Assembly (NCBI GenBank): GCA_001796335.1
Contig: MGMF01000020.1
Coordinates: forward strand, 38,937 to 102,936
Length of the DNA: 64,000 nt
Direction: 5' to 3'
DNA from: Chloroflexi bacterium GWB2_49_20
Lineage (GTDB): Bacteria; Chloroflexota; Anaerolineae; Anaerolineales; Villigracilaceae
The notes under the pieces were generated by a model. It worked only from the letters and a program-made list of their open reading frames with translations, had not been told where the DNA came from and made no database searches. Positions 10,755-20,999 of this stretch are shown here, piece after piece. Positions within the stretch are counted from its first letter, which is position 1; each line of letters begins with the position of its first letter. Position numbers and translations under genes: made by a program.

Positions 10755-11279
10755 ATGATTGATTTCACAGTTGTTTTATTCGGATCATTCCTCATTGTAT
10801 ATTACTCAAGACAATCCATACTAAAACCATGTTCACATGGATTTTTCCGTTTCTTTGCCTGGGAAATTACACTGATTCAGTTTGTCTTCAATCGGATTGG
10901 ATGGTTTTCGAATGCTTTTTTCTGGTATCAGGCGATATCCTGGTTCCTGCTGACAATCTCTATATTTCTGGTTATCGAAGGAACCTGCTTTCTCAGAAAG
11001 TACGGCAAATCTGTAACTTCATTTGAAGCTACCAGGCAACTGGTGACCAAAGGTATATATCAATATATTCGGCATCCAATGTATGCATCATTGCTATTTT
11101 TAGCTTGGGGTATCTTCTTTAAATCTCCCTCCTGGCTGGATTTTGTCCTGACCATGACCTCATCCATATTCTTATATGCCACTGCCCACGCTGACGAAAA
11201 AAAATGTATAGCTAAGTTTGGCGATGAATATGAAATCTACATGAGGACTTCAAAGAGGTTCATTCCTTACTTATTCTAA
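10755..11279 (+). CDS. Isoprenylcysteine carboxyl methyltransferase-like membrane protein
   Basis: 174 aa with about four hydrophobic segments. The C-terminal half has the family signature TKGIYQYIRHPMYAS near 97-111 and a later EE-K-GDEY element (DEKKCIAKFGDEYEIY), which bind S-adenosylmethionine in the ICMT/PEMT superfamily. Bacterial members are of uncertain substrate, often lipids. The 3' end overlaps the convergent amidase by 9 bases. It is 48 bases downstream of the M20 peptidase, and no terminator was seen between them. Confidence 0.7.
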   Translation: MIDFTVVLFGSFLIVYYSRQSILKPCSHGFFRFFAWEITLIQFVFNRIGWFSNAFFWYQAISWFLLTISIFLVIEGTCFLRKYGKSVTSFEATRQLVTKGIYQYIRHPMYASLLFLAWGIFFKSPSWLDFVLTMTSSIFLYATAHADEKKCIAKFGDEYEIYMRTSKRFIPYLF

Positions 11280-12638
11280 GAAAGCGGTTGGAGGTTGTTC
11301 ATGCCATCCAGTGGATTGCTCATAAGCGTACCCTGCCACCAATACCTTTGTTTCTGCCCACTCCGGACCGACGATCTGTAATCCAACTGGTAACCCTTCT
11401 GTCGAAAAACCACACGGAAGAGACATTGCTGGTAAACCAGCCAAGTTAAAGGGAGCTGTAAAACGAGTTAATTTGCGGGCTTGTTCCACTGCATCAGACC
11501 CTTCAATCAGTGGTGCAGTACTTGGAGTGGTAGGCAGTATAAGCAGATCATAGTCGTTGAAAAAGAGTTTGAATTTGTGTTTGACTTCAGTTTGTAGTCT
11601 TCTGGCTTGCGCATATTCCGAGGATGTACAAGCCATCCCCATTTTCAAACGACGAAGGACATCTTCCCCAAAATCCTGTGGAGATGCAATAAGACGTTCA
11701 TGGTGGTAAGCCGCGGCATCTGCCTGAGTCATGACTCCATTGGCAAGAGCAGCTTCGCGCAACCAGGGAACTACAGCATTTCCGATCTTTGCCCCCAAAT
11801 TCTCAAATATTTTTATAACAGCTTGCATGGCTGAAAGTACATCCGGTTGAGATACCTCTATATAATCCCCAATTGCATATGCTATTTTCCAACCTCTTAC
11901 ACCATTCTCAAGATGTGAGATATATTCATCCTCTGGGTGATCAATGGAAGCAGGATCCAATTTGTCATAACCCGCGATGGTTTGAAGAATGAGAGCTGCA
12001 TCACGAACATTATTGGCTATAGGGCCTACATGGTCAAGGTTCCAGGATAGCGGGATCACTCCATGCAGACTGACCTTTCCATAGGTGGGTTTAATACCAA
12101 CTGTTCCACACAAAGAGGATGGAATTCGGATCGATCCTCCGGTATCACTTCCCAGGGCTGCAACACACATCCCGGCCGCCACAGCAACAGCTGACCCACC
12201 AGACGAGCCCCCGGGTATCCGCTGGATATCCCAAGGATTCAGGCAGTTTCCATAATGACTATTAATATTGGTCACACCCAAAGCAATTTCATGCATGTTG
12301 GTCTTACCTAAAATAATAGCACCTGCATCCTTCAACTTTCTTACAACTGTAGCATCTTCCCCGGGAATATTATTTCTAAGAAACTTCGTACCCGCTGTTG
12401 TGGCTATCCCTTCAGTTTCAAATAGATCCTTTATAGCCAGGGGAATACCCGCCAATGGCTTCCCAATATCAAATACATTCAGTTTTGGCAAAAGGGTGGT
12501 TATATACGCATTTAATACTGGGTTGTGTTTCTTGATTTGCTTTCTATAATAGGTAACTATCTCATCAATACTTGTTTTCCCCATTGAGAGAGCATTACGA
12601 ATTTTAGTTACGGATAAAAAGTTTTTGGAATGATCCAT
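11271..12638 (-). CDS. Amidase signature family enzyme (GatA/AmiE-like)
   Basis: 455 aa with the complete amidase catalytic triad: Lys in LAIKDLFE (~83), the cis-Ser in GGSSGGSA and the nucleophile Ser in GSDTGGSIRIP (~170). Length and motifs resemble GatA, but no gatB or gatC is adjacent, so a stand-alone amidase is equally possible. The start codon lies only 12 bases after the right arm (on the coding strand) of the hairpin ending fhs transcription, and no Shine-Dalgarno sequence is visible. How translation is initiated is therefore unclear. Confidence 0.8.
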   Translation of the reverse strand: MDHSKNFLSVTKIRNALSMGKTSIDEIVTYYRKQIKKHNPVLNAYITTLLPKLNVFDIGKPLAGIPLAIKDLFETEGIATTAGTKFLRNNIPGEDATVVRKLKDAGAIILGKTNMHEIALGVTNINSHYGNCLNPWDIQRIPGGSSGGSAVAVAAGMCVAALGSDTGGSIRIPSSLCGTVGIKPTYGKVSLHGVIPLSWNLDHVGPIANNVRDAALILQTIAGYDKLDPASIDHPEDEYISHLENGVRGWKIAYAIGDYIEVSQPDVLSAMQAVIKIFENLGAKIGNAVVPWLREAALANGVMTQADAAAYHHERLIASPQDFGEDVLRRLKMGMACTSSEYAQARRLQTEVKHKFKLFFNDYDLLILPTTPSTAPLIEGSDAVEQARKLTRFTAPFNLAGLPAMSLPCGFSTEGLPVGLQIVGPEWAETKVLVAGYAYEQSTGWHEQPPTAFLE

Positions 12639-12641
12639 TAT

Positions 12642-12680
12642 ATTAAAAATGAAAGGGGCACGAGATTACATGCCCCTTTC
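12642..12680 (-). terminator. Intrinsic terminator of fhs
   Basis: A perfect 10-bp inverted repeat, GAAAGGGGCA with TGCCCCTTTC, has a 10-base loop (12651-12680). On the minus strand it is followed by ATTTTTAATA. The amidase start codon follows almost directly, which is unusual. Confidence 0.75.
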
Positions 12681-12696
12681 GGACTACTTACATAAA

Positions 12697-14598
12697 TTAG
12701 AACAATCCGAGAACCTTGCCGGTTTTAAGGTCAAGGTCAACATCGTAGAACACCGGGCGGGTAGGCAAACCTGGCATGGTCCGCATGGTTCCAAGCAATG
12801 GGTAAAGGAATCCTGACCCAACCGAAGCACGAATATCCCGGATAGGTACCCGGAATCCGGTGGGGGCACCTTTCAGGCTGGCATCATGGCTGAATGATAG
12901 GTGGGTTTTGGCCATGCATAGGGGTAATTCTGAAAAACCAAGCTTGGTGTAAAGTTCAATTTTGGCTTCTGCTTCTGGCGAATAATCCACACCATCTGCG
13001 CCATAAATTTCTTTGCAGATGATCTCAATCTTCTCCTTAATAGGAAGATTGAGTGGGTAGAGCTGCTTAAAGTTACTCGGTTTATCTGCAGCTTTGATGA
13101 CTGCTTCAGCCAGGACTACCGCACCAGCGCCACCTTCCATCCAATGGCGGGAGACGACAGCATCCATGGCGCCCGCTTCAATAGCAGCTTTGCGAACCAG
13201 GTCAACCTCTGCTGCGGTATCATCTTTAAATGAGTTCACAGCGACTACAACATTGACGCCATATTTGAGGGCATTCTTAATGTGGCGTTCCATGTTAGGA
13301 AGACCTTTGCGAACCAGTTCAAGGTTCTCATCCGTATATTCAGATGCCAAGGGTTTACCTGCAACTACCTTGGGACCACCACCGTGCATCTTGAGAGCAC
13401 GTACGGTAGCCACCAGTACGACCACCTGGGGTATCAAACCAGAATAGCGACATTTAATGCCAAAGAATTTCTCCATACCAATATCAGCGCCAAAACCTGA
13501 TTCAGTGATGACATAATCGGCAAGTTTTAATGCAATCTTGTCAGCGATAATGGAGGATTGCCCATGAGCGATATTGGCAAATGGTCCAGCATGTACAAAA
13601 GCCGGTGTACCTTCTAGGGTTTGCATTAAATTGGGCTTGATGGCGTCTTTCATCAGGACTGTCAATGCGCCAGCCACGCCCAGATCTTCGGCTGTGACCG
13701 CCTCACCCTTCTTGTTGGTACCGATCACAATTCTTCCGAAGCGTTCGCGCATATCAGCCAGGTCGGTTGTCAGAGCCAGGATGGCCATGATCTCGCTTGC
13801 CACGGTGATATCGTAACCAGTTTTGCGCTCGAAACCTTTTTCTTCAGGTCCCTGTCCAATGGTTATTGTGCGCAGGAAACGATCATTCGTATCCACTACA
13901 CGGCTCCAGGTAATTGCCGCTGGATCAATATCGAGACGAGCAAAGAGTGAACGCTCTTCCGGGGTCAGGGTTTCCGGGTCTGTCTTCTTTATCCCCAATT
14001 TTGCCAGGCGTCTGAGCATGGATGGGGAAAATTTCCTCTTGCCTTCTTTATCGATCGGGCATAATGCATCAAACAGTTTTTTATCATCCTGCATGGACTC
14101 GTGCATGATGCGGACATCAATCGCGGCGGCCAGCAAGTTGTTGGCGGCTGTAATTGCGTGAATATCACCCGTCAGATGCAGGTTAAAATCTTCCATCGGG
14201 ATAATTTGAGAATAACCACCACCGGCTGCCCCACCTTTGATACCAAATGTCGGCCCTTGGGAAGGCTGGCGAATGGCCGTGATTACATTCTTCCCAAGAT
14301 GAGCACCTAGAGCCTGGCAAATACCTACTGTGGTGGTTGTCTTACCTTCCCCAAGGGGAGTTGGTGTGATGGCGGTTACATCAATATATTTACCATCCGG
14401 GCGATCTTTTAACCGTTCCAGGATTTCAAGTTTGACCTTGGCTTTATAAGGGCCATAAAGTTCCAATTCATCTTCACGGATTCCAAGCTCATCAGCGATC
14501 TGAACTATGGGCTTGAGAGTTGCTTCCTGTGCAATGTCAATATCTGAAGGAACAGGTTTACGCAATTTTAATGGTGTTGGTACAAATTTTCTCGCCAT
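12697..14598 (-). CDS. fhs: Formate--tetrahydrofolate ligase
   Basis: 633 aa, close to the length of clostridial FTHFS, with long conserved blocks: the ATP loop [11 protein letters not shown] near 82-92, [19 protein letters not shown] near 112-130 and the folate/substrate segment around [12 protein letters not shown] near 370. It activates formate with ATP to 10-formyl-tetrahydrofolate for purine and fMet synthesis, or in the methyl branch of the Wood-Ljungdahl pathway. The ribosome binding site AAGGGAG lies just upstream. It is monocistronic, or at most followed by the amidase beyond a strong terminator. Confidence 0.97.
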   Translation of the reverse strand: MARKFVPTPLKLRKPVPSDIDIAQEATLKPIVQIADELGIREDELELYGPYKAKVKLEILERLKDRPDGKYIDVTAITPTPLGEGKTTTTVGICQALGAHLGKNVITAIRQPSQGPTFGIKGGAAGGGYSQIIPMEDFNLHLTGDIHAITAANNLLAAAIDVRIMHESMQDDKKLFDALCPIDKEGKRKFSPSMLRRLAKLGIKKTDPETLTPEERSLFARLDIDPAAITWSRVVDTNDRFLRTITIGQGPEEKGFERKTGYDITVASEIMAILALTTDLADMRERFGRIVIGTNKKGEAVTAEDLGVAGALTVLMKDAIKPNLMQTLEGTPAFVHAGPFANIAHGQSSIIADKIALKLADYVITESGFGADIGMEKFFGIKCRYSGLIPQVVVLVATVRALKMHGGGPKVVAGKPLASEYTDENLELVRKGLPNMERHIKNALKYGVNVVVAVNSFKDDTAAEVDLVRKAAIEAGAMDAVVSRHWMEGGAGAVVLAEAVIKAADKPSNFKQLYPLNLPIKEKIEIICKEIYGADGVDYSPEAEAKIELYTKLGFSELPLCMAKTHLSFSHDASLKGAPTGFRVPIRDIRASVGSGFLYPLLGTMRTMPGLPTRPVFYDVDLDLKTGKVLGLF

Positions 14599-15092
14599 AC
14601 AGTCTTCTCCCTTTCTAAAATGGTTAATATCTCATATTCTCATTGAAAATCAAGAATTGTACAAGAGATTTATATCCCTTCTTCACGTGCCAGTTGTCAC
14701 AAGCGCACGAGGATTAAAACTGAAGCATCCATCTCATTCCCCATAACTCTCTTAAAAGTTTGACCTTATTGCAAAAAGGATTCACAACACCCTCGAGTTA
14801 TTTTAGGTTTTCCAAGGCAGAATAAATGTATCCTCCATGACGGAAGGTCGATTTCATCCACAGCTATACCCGCATTGGTTTGCTGTCCCTTCGCTTATAA
14901 GAAAAAGTGCGAGAATAATCCAAAATATAATCAGGTATTGTGCGGCAACAAACGGCAACCTGGTCTTTGCGGACATGACTGCGATCATCATTTTGCGCTC
15001 ACAATGTAGATCCAAGAGGTTTTAAACGAAAATAAATTGTGTTATATTATTGTTTGTATATCAAAACCCCTTTTCTTAACGGAGGGAATTTC
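14599..15092 (+). other. 494-base intergenic region between divergent fhs and the polysaccharide locus
   Basis: It contains the fhs leader on the minus strand and the promoter at 15040-15048 on the plus strand. The short open frames within it (for example 14837-15025) have no ribosome binding site and no recognisable product. No RNA gene, riboswitch or repeat was recognised. Confidence 0.5.
15040..15048 (+). promoter_or_regulatory. Extended -10 promoter at the head of the polysaccharide locus
   Basis: TGTTATATT is an extended -10 box. Transcription would start near 15055, about 38 bases upstream of the TTG start at 15093 and downstream of the alternative GTG at 15039. This supports the TTG start. 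Confidence 0.45.
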
Positions 15093-17885
15093 TTGGAAAA
15101 AGAACAAATTTCGGAATATAGTCTATACAAAAATGTTAGATTAAACTTTATTTTTTCGATAATTGCATCCCTAGAACTCATTGCAGTAAGTATTGTAACC
15201 CTTACTATCTTACCTGACCCCAAAAATGCCTGGCTACTCGGCTTTTCACGGCAAAGATGGTTGTTAATGCTGGTCGCTATTTTTCTGGCAATTATTATTT
15301 TTTTTGCTGGAAAAGTTGCATATGCCAAGAAAATTACCTTCGCAAGTATTATGCAGAACAAGGAAAACAGCTTTAATCACCGGCTGCTTGTTACTGTGAT
15401 TTTTCTCTTGTTATTGTGGGGATGGAGTTCCATCTTTTGCCCTGCTTATTTATTCGGGTACGGAGCTTCCTATTTCGAACGTCTGCGCCCATTATCGATT
15501 GCAGTAGGTCTTATCGTGTTTCAATTCTTCCTTTTATCTCTTTTTTTGGACAAAAAAATTACAACAAGATCTTTGAAAAATTTAATTCTTAATGGTGAAA
15601 TTCCCCGAGAGTCAATTTTTTTTGCAATCTGTCTTATTGCTCTATTCCTTTTCATTGCAACCACAAAGATTGGCTTGGTGCAAGAAACTGGTTATTGGAA
15701 TGTGCCCGGAATACCATTATCCGGGTTGCAATTTTTAGCTATTGTTGTCATTGTTGGATTGGGTATCTATTTGATCCCTAAAGATGACCAATCTTTTTCA
15801 CCAATAGGATTAAGAAGATTTTACCGGTTTATCCCTTTTCTGATTTACCTGGGGGCGGTTCTGACATGGGGACTTACACCCATGGATAAGCATTATTTCT
15901 CTTTGACACCGACATCACCCAATTATCAGCCATTTCCTTATTCGGATGCGCGGGTTTATGATATTGGAGGAATTTCCCTACTAGAAGGGGAGAGTAACTA
16001 TTTTCAAAAATCAACAGACAAGCCACTATATATGGTTTTTCTAGCTTTATTGCATATTATTGCCGGTTATGATTATTCCCTCCTCACCTGGTTACAAATT
16101 ATCGTTTTGGCTTTTATCCCTGTTATCCTTTATTTCTTGGGAAAAAATTTTTACAGTAAGAACTTGGGCATCTTCCTGGCTTTGGTCACCATTCTCCGGC
16201 AAAGAAATGCCATTGCACTCTCTTTTAAAGTTGCCTCAGTAAACCCCAAACTTTTTATCACCGAAGTGATGACTTTGTTGGGTGTTGTATTATTTACTTA
16301 TCTGGTTTTTTTATGGCTTAAGAATCAAAAATACTGGTTGGCAATCCTCTCTGGAGGGGTTATAGGTGCTGCTTCATTGATCCGATTGAATCCCATCTTC
16401 CTTTTCCTAGGGATCGCCTGTTTGGCGTTGCTCGTACTCTGGAAATTCTCCAAGAGCAAATGGAAGCATTTGACCTTCTATACTTTGGGGTTTTTAATTG
16501 TGTTTATTCCCTGGATATTCATAGGTGTACACCCGAAAACTGGAATGCCCTGGGCTTTTGTAAAAGCGATTACCATTATTAATGGTCGTTATATTAATAT
16601 CATGCATCCTTCTGGAACACCCGTTCCTTCTGCAACAATATCTGTAACGACGATTGTTGGTACTCCGGAATCTGCTCTTATCGAAGTTACGCCTAATCTT
16701 ATATACAATCTGGGTCAACAGTCTGCCGATGGTATTTCTCCAGAGCCAAAAGCCACTCAATCCTTGTCGAACAGTTCAAGCGGGAATATTTATCAATCGT
16801 CATCAATTATTCCTCATTATATTAAAATCGTTCAACCATTGGGAACAGCTCTTCCTTCGGCAACAATACCAGTGACTCCAATGGCAAATCCTGAATCCAC
16901 TCCTTTCGTCGTCGCAACTGAGGATAATAAACCCCCGGTTCAGCTACCTGCTTTATCCAATTCCCCACAATCAAAAGACACTCAATCCTTATTGAACGGA
17001 TTGGACCAGAATAATATTCAATTTCCAGTCCTTTTTATCAATCATTTTCTCCACAATTTCTCTACATCCTTGCTAAGTCTACCTGATTCATTAATATATG
17101 ACGACTTGGATCATTTAGCGCAGAGGGAGTATTGGATTGATTTAAACAAGTGGCAGGGAAACTTTCCGCCTGAACAAATCGTCTTTATTTTATTCAACCT
17201 CATCATGATCGCGGTAGGCTTGGGATATAGTTGGCACCAATACCGCTGGATTGGGTTTATTCCTTTAGTTATTTTTATCAGCTACGCAATTTCTTTAGCG
17301 TTTGGTATAAGTTCAGGCAGCAGATATATAGTCCCGATAGATTGGATCCTCTATTTCTATTATGGGTTGGGGATTGTCATACTTATACGCAAGGTTGTAA
17401 CCTTCATCCGAGGTAAAGAGGCAAGTTTGGATGAAACGCGGATGGAGAATTCCCTTCAACCTTCAGCCGACCGTAAAAGATTCTGGTTTTCTTTCTTTGG
17501 ACTTGTAATTATAGGTTGCATAATCCCTATAGCTAATCTTGGCTTACCTGCAAATTTCAGGGCTCCTGAAAACAGCCCTGAAATGGAAGCACTGACTCAA
17601 ACCATCCCATCAAATCAAAGGGTCAATGCCATGATAATTTATGGAGAAGTTCTTTATCCTTATTACAATTTGGAAGGAACCCTCGATTTTGTTTTAATGA
17701 AGGATAAAAAGATCACAAGTTATTCCATCAATTTGGACAATTTGGATTCGAAAGTCAAGCTTATTGGTGGAGAACTCTTGTTCTTGGTGAAACTACCTGA
17801 AAATGGAGTATATATAGTAAAATCCATCTACATGAAGACAGGATCCACACTGGTATTAATTTGGGAACTTGGATCAAAGAATTAG
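15093..17885 (+). CDS. Large GT39-like polytopic membrane glycosyltransferase
   Basis: 930 aa from a TTG at 15093, chosen because GGAGGG (15081-15086) lies 6 bases before it and a promoter lies just upstream. There are at least ten hydrophobic segments. The pattern resembles GT39/PMT-type lipid-linked sugar transferases: an acidic first loop (SDARVYDIGG near 292-301), then paired helices and an RLNP loop near 430. A Ser/Thr/Pro-rich extracytoplasmic segment (about residues 499-650) contains a 76-codon tandem duplication. Near the C-terminus another helix precedes a soluble tail (EMEALTQTIPSNQRV). It probably transfers a sugar from a polyprenyl carrier outside the membrane; donor and acceptor are unknown. 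It opens the polysaccharide locus. Confidence 0.6.
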   Translation: MEKEQISEYSLYKNVRLNFIFSIIASLELIAVSIVTLTILPDPKNAWLLGFSRQRWLLMLVAIFLAIIIFFAGKVAYAKKITFASIMQNKENSFNHRLLVTVIFLLLLWGWSSIFCPAYLFGYGASYFERLRPLSIAVGLIVFQFFLLSLFLDKKITTRSLKNLILNGEIPRESIFFAICLIALFLFIATTKIGLVQETGYWNVPGIPLSGLQFLAIVVIVGLGIYLIPKDDQSFSPIGLRRFYRFIPFLIYLGAVLTWGLTPMDKHYFSLTPTSPNYQPFPYSDARVYDIGGISLLEGESNYFQKSTDKPLYMVFLALLHIIAGYDYSLLTWLQIIVLAFIPVILYFLGKNFYSKNLGIFLALVTILRQRNAIALSFKVASVNPKLFITEVMTLLGVVLFTYLVFLWLKNQKYWLAILSGGVIGAASLIRLNPIFLFLGIACLALLVLWKFSKSKWKHLTFYTLGFLIVFIPWIFIGVHPKTGMPWAFVKAITIINGRYINIMHPSGTPVPSATISVTTIVGTPESALIEVTPNLIYNLGQQSADGISPEPKATQSLSNSSSGNIYQSSSIIPHYIKIVQPLGTALPSATIPVTPMANPESTPFVVATEDNKPPVQLPALSNSPQSKDTQSLLNGLDQNNIQFPVLFINHFLHNFSTSLLSLPDSLIYDDLDHLAQREYWIDLNKWQGNFPPEQIVFILFNLIMIAVGLGYSWHQYRWIGFIPLVIFISYAISLAFGISSGSRYIVPIDWILYFYYGLGIVILIRKVVTFIRGKEASLDETRMENSLQPSADRKRFWFSFFGLVIIGCIIPIANLGLPANFRAPENSPEMEALTQTIPSNQRVNAMIIYGEVLYPYYNLEGTLDFVLMKDKKITSYSINLDNLDSKVKLIGGELLFLVKLPENGVYIVKSIYMKTGSTLVLIWELGSKN
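16588..17043 (+). repeat. Diverged 228-bp tandem duplication inside the GT39-like gene
   Basis: Copy A spans about 16588-16815 and copy B about 16816-17043. At protein level YINIMHPSGTPVPSATISVT aligns with YIKIVQPLGTALPSATIPVT, then TPES with NPES and ATQSLSN with DTQSLLN, at a constant offset of 76 codons. Copies differ at many positions, so the duplication is old. It enlarges a Ser/Thr/Pro-rich loop predicted to face outside. Confidence 0.65.
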
Positions 17886-17966
17886 CAGAAAATATTCTAA
17901 AATAATGTAAACTTGTAAAATAAATAATAATTACAGGTTAAGGAAATTAAATTCAGGAGAACTTGT

Positions 17967-19220
17967 ATGAAAGATATTGACCAACCCATCCATGAGGATG
18001 AAATTGACTTGCGCACATATTTTCAGGCTCTTTGGAAAGCGCGCAAGGCGATCCTTATTGTGACTTTTGCAGCAGCGCTTATTGTTTTTGTCCTCAGCTT
18101 CTGGGTTTTGCCCAGCAGATATCAGGCGACTGCCTATGTTTTTGTTGGTCAACCGGTGGTTGAATTCACCCAATCCCAGACAGATTCGGGTCTCCAGATT
18201 TTACCCATTCTTCCCGACATAAAAGCTGTGGTTAAATTATTCACCGCACCGGCATTGCTGGAAAGTGTGCTTAAGGATCCGGCGGTTGTCGCGGCCATAG
18301 GAAACGAAGAAATATCAGTTACCGATTTAATCGATATGGTGAATGTCTCTGATGTTGGCAAGGATCAACTACGCCTGCAAGTAACCGAGCTTAACCCCCA
18401 AAGAGCAGCTCTGCTGGCCAACATCTGGGCTAAAAATGGGGTTGCTGTAGTGAATGACGCGTATGGACTGGGTGCCGTGATACAGGTTTTGAAAACCGAA
18501 GAATTGAAATCTCAGAAAGATTTCGCGCAGGCTCAGACTGCACTGGAAGAAGCGTACTCCACAAGCCAGGTTCCCGCCTTAAGTGCTCAACTGGACAATC
18601 GCACAGCAGACCTGGCCATTGTGTTGAGTAATATATCCAACGTCAGGAGAGTATTGAATGATCTGCAATTCTTTGAGCAAGGGTTGACTGGTCAGCCAGG
18701 AGATACCCCATTGTCATTGGGCGACGGGCTGGCTTTGACCACCTTGCGCCAGCGTTCGCTGACTGTCGGGAACGCGAGTTATACCATTCAAATTGACAGT
18801 GCTTCCTTTGCAGGGTTCACTGTTTCAAAAGGGCTCGAAGCCACATCCCAAATGCGCGCCGGGCTTCAAGACCAATTAACGCGTTTACTAAGCGATCAAA
18901 CTAGCCTGGAACAGGAAATTCCGCAATTAAATAGAGACTTGTCAAATGCCAACGCCCAGTTGAATCAGATTTCCACGAAGAGAGATCAGTTCTTAGGGCT
19001 CTTCACTGACCTTTCGCAACAAGAAAAGCAAGTTACTGCTGCAATAGGGCTGGACGTAAACGTGGCAAGACTGAGCGTGGAGGCTGTGCCTCCTGATAAA
19101 GCGGAATCTCGAAATTTACTGAGGAATACAGCCGTGGCTGGGATGCTCGGGTTGTTGTTAAGCGTCTTTGGAACGCTGGCAGTGGAATGGTGGAGAGAAG
19201 ATGGTGGAGATTTGAAATAA
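17967..19220 (+). CDS. Wzz-type polysaccharide co-polymerase (chain length determinant)
   Basis: 417 aa. A short acidic N-terminus (DEIDLRTYFQALWKARK) typical of the Wzz domain precedes the first membrane helix at ~30-50. A long periplasmic/extracellular region of about 330 residues with coiled-coil stretches (~180-230 and ~295-350) follows. A second helix at ~385-405 follows the usual Pro-containing stretch VEAVPPDKAES. There is no fused tyrosine kinase. It should set polymer length together with a Wzy polymerase. GGAG lies before the ATG. A second, shorter Wzz-like gene is present at 30280. Confidence 0.85.
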   Translation: MKDIDQPIHEDEIDLRTYFQALWKARKAILIVTFAAALIVFVLSFWVLPSRYQATAYVFVGQPVVEFTQSQTDSGLQILPILPDIKAVVKLFTAPALLESVLKDPAVVAAIGNEEISVTDLIDMVNVSDVGKDQLRLQVTELNPQRAALLANIWAKNGVAVVNDAYGLGAVIQVLKTEELKSQKDFAQAQTALEEAYSTSQVPALSAQLDNRTADLAIVLSNISNVRRVLNDLQFFEQGLTGQPGDTPLSLGDGLALTTLRQRSLTVGNASYTIQIDSASFAGFTVSKGLEATSQMRAGLQDQLTRLLSDQTSLEQEIPQLNRDLSNANAQLNQISTKRDQFLGLFTDLSQQEKQVTAAIGLDVNVARLSVEAVPPDKAESRNLLRNTAVAGMLGLLLSVFGTLAVEWWREDGGDLK

Positions 19221-19501
19221 TAACTACTTCGATTATATTAACCAGTTTTATCTGATAAAAAGGTTGATCTATATCCATATTTTACAAACCTCACCAATTT
19301 ATTTCATCAAATTCGCAGAGAAATTCTTGCTAATTACAAATTGGGTCCTTTCCGATGTTATTTGGGGATCTTAATTGTGTAGGATACTTTTTTCTCTTGA
19401 TTTTTGGTATCAATTGAAGAAATAAAGCACCCTTTATAGACGAAAGATTAATAAGTACCTCGCAGGAGATACCTTTTGCGAAAATTATTGGTTGAGGTAG
19501 A

Positions 19502-20977
19502 TTGAATAAATATTCCCGGGCCATTTCAGCGAATTTAATCATATTTGGGATCAGTTCCATTTTTTATCTAGCCATCACCCCCATCGCCTTGCGCGTGATG
19601 GGGAGTGAATTCTTTGGTTTGTGGTCCATTTTATATGCTGTCATTCAAATTTCGGGGGTTGGTACTGCTGGGATGAGTTCCATTGTCAATAAGTTCGCCT
19701 CTCAAGCTCACAATGACACAAAAATATATTTCGGTGAGATTATTGCGGGGGGAGTTGCCATTGTTCTACCGCTTGCCATCCTTACTGCCGCTGTCCTGCT
19801 TTCTCTGAATGGAATAATTGTTTCTCATCTCAACATTAGCTCGTTATCCCTGCAAATTCAATTTAGAAATGCTATTCTAGTTGTTGCTATCAGCCTGATA
19901 CCGCTTTTTTTAAGTCGCGTATACCAAGGTTTTTTATTCTCACAACTTAAACATAATCTTGCCAAGCAAATTGACCTTTTTTATCACATTGCGTTATGGA
20001 GTGGCATTGTATTCATTTCATACATGGATAAAAACCTTATTTCAATTGCCATTTGGTGTCTGTTCATAAGTATTATTTCTTTTGTGGTATACATATTCAC
20101 CGTAAAACGTATTAGTGTGTTTAAATTTAAGTTCAACTTTGAAATCATACGCAGCATGTTAAGATTTTCTGCTTACTTGTTTTCTGAATCGGTAGCCATT
20201 ACTTTGTTTCAACAAATGGATACTGTCCTGGTTGGCATGGTGCTTGGTCCAGGCATCGCCGGTATTTATTCTGTAGGAACCAGTCTCAGCGTGCGCTTAT
20301 CTTCGGTTACGGGACAAATCACCGAAGTGATGATCCCTTATGCCAGTTTAAAAGATTCATTGAACGATCACGAAAGATTATATTCAATTTTCCGCAAATT
20401 GTCTCATTATGTCAGTTTGTTTGTCGCTTTGGTGGGAGCAGCAGCCATACTATGGATAAATGAGCTATTATCCGTTTGGATATCTCCGGAGTATGCATTA
20501 AATTACAGCAACTTCTATCGAATTTTGATCATTGCCTATAATATTCTTAGTCTGGTACGGCCAGCGCATCAAACATTGACAGGCATGGGAAAGGTAAAAG
20601 TCACATCTCTCGTATATACTTTAACGACTTTCTTATTCTTGATCTCTTTATTTTTTTTATCGCGGCAGTTTGGTTTTTTAGGGGCGGTTTTGGCCAATTG
20701 TGCCATGGGTCTACTCTTGTTTTATAATATTTACACCTATACTCTTCTCAAAGCAATAAACCCTTGGCAAGAATTTCTTGCAGACCTAGGATATGGTTTG
20801 TTTTTACCGATTCTCGCTTTTGTAATTATATTTTTTGTTCCCGGGTTAATAATTAAATTTACCTTATCAATTATTATTATTGTTTTTATCATATATCTTT
20901 TCATAAATGATACTTGGTTAAGGTTGGAATTGAAAAAGTGGATAAAACCTTATTTAAGAAAAAGAAAAAATATATAA
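19502..20977 (+). CDS. Wzx-type polysaccharide flippase (MATE/MVF-like)
   Basis: 491 aa, polytopic (about 12-14 helices), of the polysaccharide biosynthesis/export family. The start is TTG at 19502, with GAGG 4 bases upstream; the protein begins NKYSRAISANLIIFG, the usual position of helix 1. Helix 7 (LVGMVLGPGIAGIYSVG) is typical of lipid-linked oligosaccharide flippases. It probably moves undecaprenyl-diphosphate-linked repeat units outward for polymerisation by the Wzy-like proteins at 21884 or 31074. The 281 bases upstream hold no recognisable gene. Confidence 0.85.
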   Translation: MNKYSRAISANLIIFGISSIFYLAITPIALRVMGSEFFGLWSILYAVIQISGVGTAGMSSIVNKFASQAHNDTKIYFGEIIAGGVAIVLPLAILTAAVLLSLNGIIVSHLNISSLSLQIQFRNAILVVAISLIPLFLSRVYQGFLFSQLKHNLAKQIDLFYHIALWSGIVFISYMDKNLISIAIWCLFISIISFVVYIFTVKRISVFKFKFNFEIIRSMLRFSAYLFSESVAITLFQQMDTVLVGMVLGPGIAGIYSVGTSLSVRLSSVTGQITEVMIPYASLKDSLNDHERLYSIFRKLSHYVSLFVALVGAAAILWINELLSVWISPEYALNYSNFYRILIIAYNILSLVRPAHQTLTGMGKVKVTSLVYTLTTFLFLISLFFLSRQFGFLGAVLANCAMGLLLFYNIYTYTLLKAINPWQEFLADLGYGLFLPILAFVIIFFVPGLIIKFTLSIIIIVFIIYLFINDTWLRLELKKWIKPYLRKRKNI

Positions 20978-20999
20978 AATATATTTAAGAAAGGGCAAG

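Noticed and set aside
11271..12638. Amidase considered as GatA of a GatCAB complex
   Set aside because: The catalytic triad fits, but gatB and gatC are not adjacent, so the assignment was left at family level.
12697..14310. Several plus-strand frames inside fhs
   Set aside because: fhs is a highly conserved full-length gene on the other strand. These frames are by-products of its codon bias.
14837..15025. A 62-codon frame in the fhs upstream region
   Set aside because: No ribosome binding site, no recognisable similarity, and the composition matches intergenic DNA.
15039..15092. Earlier GTG start for the GT39-like protein
   Set aside because: It overlaps the predicted -10 box and has no ribosome binding site, while TTG 15093 has GGAGGG 6 bases upstream.
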